From contig CAJMNI010000025.1 in the NCBI GenBank assembly GCA_905214735.1, positions 1 to 34,378 on the forward strand: DNA of 34,378 nt, read 5' to 3'. Under the pieces are notes generated by a model that had not been told where the DNA came from, made no database searches, and saw only the letters and a program-made list of their open reading frames with translations. Below, one piece after another: positions 31,781 through 34,378 of this stretch (positions are counted from its first letter, which is position 1; the number at the start of each line of letters is the position of its first letter). Made by a program: the position numbers and the translations under genes. The stretch is from an uncultured bacterium. GTDB lineage: Bacteria > Bacteroidota > Bacteroidia > Bacteroidales > Muribaculaceae.

Positions 31781-33031
31781 ATGAAAAAAATAACACTACT
31801 GCTTCTCTGTTTCCTATCTTCGCTCGTCGCCCTTGCGCAGAGCAACGGAGATTTTTATGTCGACATGCTCCGGAACAATGTCAAATACGACATGGACTGG
31901 GATGCATCAAAAGGTTGCTACACCGTGAAAGTTTCCCAACTTGAGGGGGATTTCAAGATCTATTCCAAGGATTATGTCCCGGGCCAGAACAATCAGGACC
32001 ATCTGATCTATGGTTCGGCCGACGGCTTCAACGGAGTCTATGTCGGATATGACAAGAATCTTTCCAACCCCGGCAACAACCTCTGCATCGAAGGGGGCGG
32101 AATCCTTTACAACGCCGTTCTGGAATTCTATCCCGGAAATCCGGCAAGCCTCAAAATCACCGAAGGCACGAAGGAACCGCCGGCTGCCACCGATCCCACC
32201 GTTTCTGTCAAGATCACAAGCGCCACTGGCGACGCCCCGACCGTCGGAACCATCAACTATGACATAAGCATGGCGAATATCGACTCTCCCGCAACCCTCA
32301 TCTACGGCATATACGCTGTCTATGATTCGCAGAGCAAAAAGAACAACGTGGTCAACGTCACGACCGGTCAGCTCACAGGCAACACCCTCAAGCTCACCGA
32401 CCTCGAGCCCGCCACCACAACTCCCGTCACCCTCTATGTCGTGACCCTTTACGACAACCAGACCCTTTCCAACAACACGGAAGGTTCAATCAAGACTCCG
32501 GCAATACCGATCCTGATCGGCCAGCTTGCCGAAGGATTATGGAAGCCGAACATCGGTGTGGAATATTCGTCGGTTTCCGACGACGGCATGGTCTATACAT
32601 ATTATCCGACATTCGTGGAGAATGGCGAATTCAGTTTCGTCTCCAAACTCGGCAATAACGACAGCGACTGGACCACTGTCAACAGCGCCGACCGCTATGC
32701 CCCCGGCAGCCAGAGGAAACCGGCTCCCGATTCCGAATGGACAGATTACAATACTTACAGCGGAAGCACCACGAACTCATGGGTGCCCGAGAATTTCAAT
32801 TCCGCATTCCGTTATCAGGTAGACTTCGACTTCGCCACGAAGCAGATCAAGGTGACCGGATTCAACCTCACGGGAGTTGAAGATATTGAAGACTCGGCAA
32901 TGCCGGCCTCAGTCGACGTCTATTCTGCAGCCGGAACGCTCATGCGCAGCAACGCTCCGCGCGAATCCGCCCTGCAGGATCTTCCGGCCGGACTCTATAT
33001 CGCCGGCGGAAAGAAATTTATCGTGAAATAA
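31781..33031 (+). CDS. secreted protein with type IX-like C-terminal sorting domain
   Basis: A 416-residue exported protein. The signal peptide is MKKITLLLLCFLSSLVALAQ. The mature part is rich in Asn, Asp, Ser, Thr and Tyr and looks like beta-sandwich modules. A starch-binding or SusE/F-like character is possible around residues 20-115, and the central region reads like a fibronectin-type unit. The last 40 residues (VDVYSAAGTLMRSNA, then LPAGLYIAGGKKFIVK) are the standard C-terminal sorting-domain pattern of Bacteroidetes. It should reach the cell surface or exterior. The ligand is unknown. A hairpin terminator follows. Confidence 0.85.
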   Translation: MKKITLLLLCFLSSLVALAQSNGDFYVDMLRNNVKYDMDWDASKGCYTVKVSQLEGDFKIYSKDYVPGQNNQDHLIYGSADGFNGVYVGYDKNLSNPGNNLCIEGGGILYNAVLEFYPGNPASLKITEGTKEPPAATDPTVSVKITSATGDAPTVGTINYDISMANIDSPATLIYGIYAVYDSQSKKNNVVNVTTGQLTGNTLKLTDLEPATTTPVTLYVVTLYDNQTLSNNTEGSIKTPAIPILIGQLAEGLWKPNIGVEYSSVSDDGMVYTYYPTFVENGEFSFVSKLGNNDSDWTTVNSADRYAPGSQRKPAPDSEWTDYNTYSGSTTNSWVPENFNSAFRYQVDFDFATKQIKVTGFNLTGVEDIEDSAMPASVDVYSAAGTLMRSNAPRESALQDLPAGLYIAGGKKFIVK

Positions 33032-33060
33032 CAGCCGGATCTATTCCGTAAAGAACATCA

Positions 33061-33092
33061 GGCGGCCGTTCCCTTTCGGGGAAGCGGCCGCC
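33061..33092. terminator. GC-rich terminator between convergent genes
   Basis: GGCGGCCG at 33061-33068 pairs with 33085-33092, and TTCCC at 33069-33073 with GGGAA at 33079-33083, leaving one bulged G. It lies between the secreted-protein stop (33031) and the UbiA stop (33130), followed by a short T-rich stretch on the plus strand. Confidence 0.7.
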
Positions 33093-33129
33093 GTCGTTTC
33101 TGTATGATTTACAATGATGATAGAATCTG

Positions 33130-34005
33130 TCAGCGGCAGTAGATGATGATGATGAATGTGGCGAACCATAGAATGCAGCAGACCTGCGTGAACCGGTCTT
33201 TGTAGACAAGAGCCGTGGGCGAGCCGGAATCCTCCCTGACGTAGGCGATCTGAAGATAGCGGATCACAGCCCCGATCACGAAAATGCTCGTGAGATAGAC
33301 ATATCCGGAGTCGAATCTCTCCTCCACTTCCGGAGTCAGAGTATAGCAGATATATGTGATCACTACGGTCGCAGCCAGCAGCGAAAGCACCTGGTTGATG
33401 AAGGTGATGTTATATCCGGCCACCGATTTCCGCGTCTTGTCGCCGCGTTCCATGCGGAGCACCTCGTCGCGGCGTTTGCCGAAGGCGATCAGGAGCGTGA
33501 GCAGAAACACCATCATCACCAGCCAGGGCGACACCCAGATCGAGCAGACCAGACCGCCGCAGACCACGCGGAGCACGAACCCGGCCGCCACGATCGCCAC
33601 ATCGAGTATCGGGATGTTCTTAAGCTTCAGTGTGTAGGCCACATTGAGCAGATAATAGGCCGCTACCACGGCGGCAGTCCATGGGGTGTCGCCGAAAAAG
33701 CAGACGATCAGCAGGAAAGCTCCAGCAAGGAGCAGCACGCTCGCCGCCACGGCCAGCGGCAGACCGACCTTTCCCGACGCTATCGGACGTCGGCACTTCA
33801 CCGGATGGGCCCGGTCGGAATCTCGGTCGGCTATATCGTTGAGGATATAGATAGAGCTCGCCGTCAGCGAAAACACTATAAAAGCCTCAAAGGCGCGAAG
33901 CAACGCATCGCCGTCGAGCAGATTGCCGCTGAACACCACCGGCAGGAAGCAGAACAGATTCTTCACCCACTGGTCGACCCTCAACAAACGCATCAATATC
34001 TTCAT
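33130..34005 (-). CDS. UbiA-family prenyltransferase (decaprenyl-phosphate phosphoribosyltransferase-like)
   Basis: A 291-residue integral membrane protein with about eight or nine hydrophobic helices. The first Asp-rich motif NDIADRDSD (Asn56, Asp57, Asp60, Asp64), followed by HPVKCRRPIASG, is the UbiA signature. The start LRVDQWVKNLFCFLPVVFSG is the pattern of the decaprenyl-phosphate phosphoribosyltransferase subgroup. That subgroup transfers phosphoribose from PRPP to a polyprenyl phosphate to make a pentose donor for envelope glycans. In Bacteroidetes the product is not well established. The second Asp motif is not obvious by eye. It may supply precursors for the same surface glycans that receive pseudaminic acid (inference). 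Confidence 0.88.
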   Translation of the reverse strand: MKILMRLLRVDQWVKNLFCFLPVVFSGNLLDGDALLRAFEAFIVFSLTASSIYILNDIADRDSDRAHPVKCRRPIASGKVGLPLAVAASVLLLAGAFLLIVCFFGDTPWTAAVVAAYYLLNVAYTLKLKNIPILDVAIVAAGFVLRVVCGGLVCSIWVSPWLVMMVFLLTLLIAFGKRRDEVLRMERGDKTRKSVAGYNITFINQVLSLLAATVVITYICYTLTPEVEERFDSGYVYLTSIFVIGAVIRYLQIAYVREDSGSPTALVYKDRFTQVCCILWFATFIIIIYCR

Positions 34006-34242
34006 CTTCTCTATGATATCTTCAATTCATCTCTGAATTCATTCGGGAAATCAATCGCTAATTTAGCGAATAATCGTCAAACGGCAATCACGCCCCGAGA
34101 TATTTTTGTCAATCGGGCAAACGGTTCCGGCGCGGCGGCATGATGCAGGTCCACAAGATTCCCACGTCGACCGCCTGATTTATCAAGCGGTTCTGAGCTT
34201 GCACTCTCCGTTGTTTTGATTGATGTGGGAATATAGACACGA
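34006..34242. other. intergenic sequence upstream of UbiA gene
   Basis: No gene recognised. It contains a 13-base palindrome CGCTAATTTAGCG at 34056-34068 and TATTTTTG at 34101-34108 (plus strand, promoter-like but without a partner box). The UbiA promoter should lie here but I cannot place it. Confidence 0.4.
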
Positions 34243-34290
34243 ATTTATCCATTTAAAATGGATAAATATATTCATTTTAAATGGATAAAT
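34243..34290. promoter_or_regulatory. palindromic operator array
   Basis: ATTTATCCATTT at 34243-34254 and AAATGGATAAAT at 34256-34267 form a perfect 12-bp palindrome around one base. A third half-site AAATGGATAAAT lies at 34279-34290. In addition 34251-34260 is the reverse complement of 34273-34282. The array abuts the -33 box at 34290-34293, the position of an operator. Confidence 0.65.
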
Positions 34291-34321
34291 TTGCCACAAT
34301 GAATTGTATTTACTATATTTG
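34290..34321 (+). promoter_or_regulatory. strong promoter directed out of the right edge
   Basis: TTTG at 34290-34293, exactly 20 bases, then TATATTTG at 34314-34321: a complete match to the Bacteroidetes -33/-7 promoter. Transcription should start near 34328 and run right. The gene it serves is outside the window. Confidence 0.75.
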
Positions 34322-34378
34322 CCTCATTGGAAAAACCGGGGCGGCGTGACCCCCGAGGCCGAGGCCGCTTGACCACGG

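Overview
The window looks like a Bacteroidales chromosome, possibly Muribaculaceae-like. Evidence is the Bacteroidetes-type promoter boxes (TAnnTTTG, several with TTTG about 20 bases upstream), a C-terminal sorting-domain secreted protein, a C69 dipeptidase, and a conjugative-element module typical of the order. About the first 17.8 kb is the integrase end of an integrative conjugative element (ICE) or related element. The rest is GC-richer host chromosome. The taxon is inferred from gene content only.

Element cargo (1-5.1 kb): the end of an ABC exporter ATPase, a 70-residue membrane protein resembling the start of an HlyD adaptor, and a two-gene biosynthetic cassette. The cassette is an alpha-oxoamine synthase followed, with overlap, by a GNAT/FemAB-like acyltransferase, and is bracketed by two TetR-family regulators. 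The second TetR gene lies behind a long, highly structured leader with its own promoter, a 15-codon ORF and nested inverted repeats. Its layout recalls the translational-attenuation leader of the tetQ operon of CTnDOT-like elements.

Element core (5.1-17.8 kb), almost all on the minus strand: a 2027-residue DNA methylase-helicase containing a MutS domain I, a DUF1896 protein, a shortened topoisomerase III relative with degraded catalytic motifs, a DUF4099/DUF3945 protein, a helix-turn-helix protein translationally coupled to a 38-codon ORF, a second small HTH gene on the plus strand, and a tyrosine recombinase. This order recalls the excision module (xis2c/xis2d-orf3-exc plus int) of CTnDOT. 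Repeats and a hairpin upstream of the integrase probably mark the attachment region.

Chromosome (17.8-34.4 kb): a DUF2795 protein, PduO-type cobalamin adenosyltransferase, PgeF-like laccase-domain protein, a small lipoprotein, a divergent hypothetical gene followed by a secreted alkaline phosphatase, and then a complete CMP-pseudaminic acid pathway (pseB, pseC, a pseF-pseH fusion, pseG, pseI) on the minus strand. Upstream of it are two GYF_2/membrane proteins, a C69 dipeptidase and a HAD phosphatase. A secreted protein with a type IX-like C-terminal domain, a UbiA-family prenyltransferase, and a strong promoter with palindromic operators pointing out of the right edge complete the window. Pseudaminic acid here most likely decorates surface glycans, since no flagellar genes are visible.
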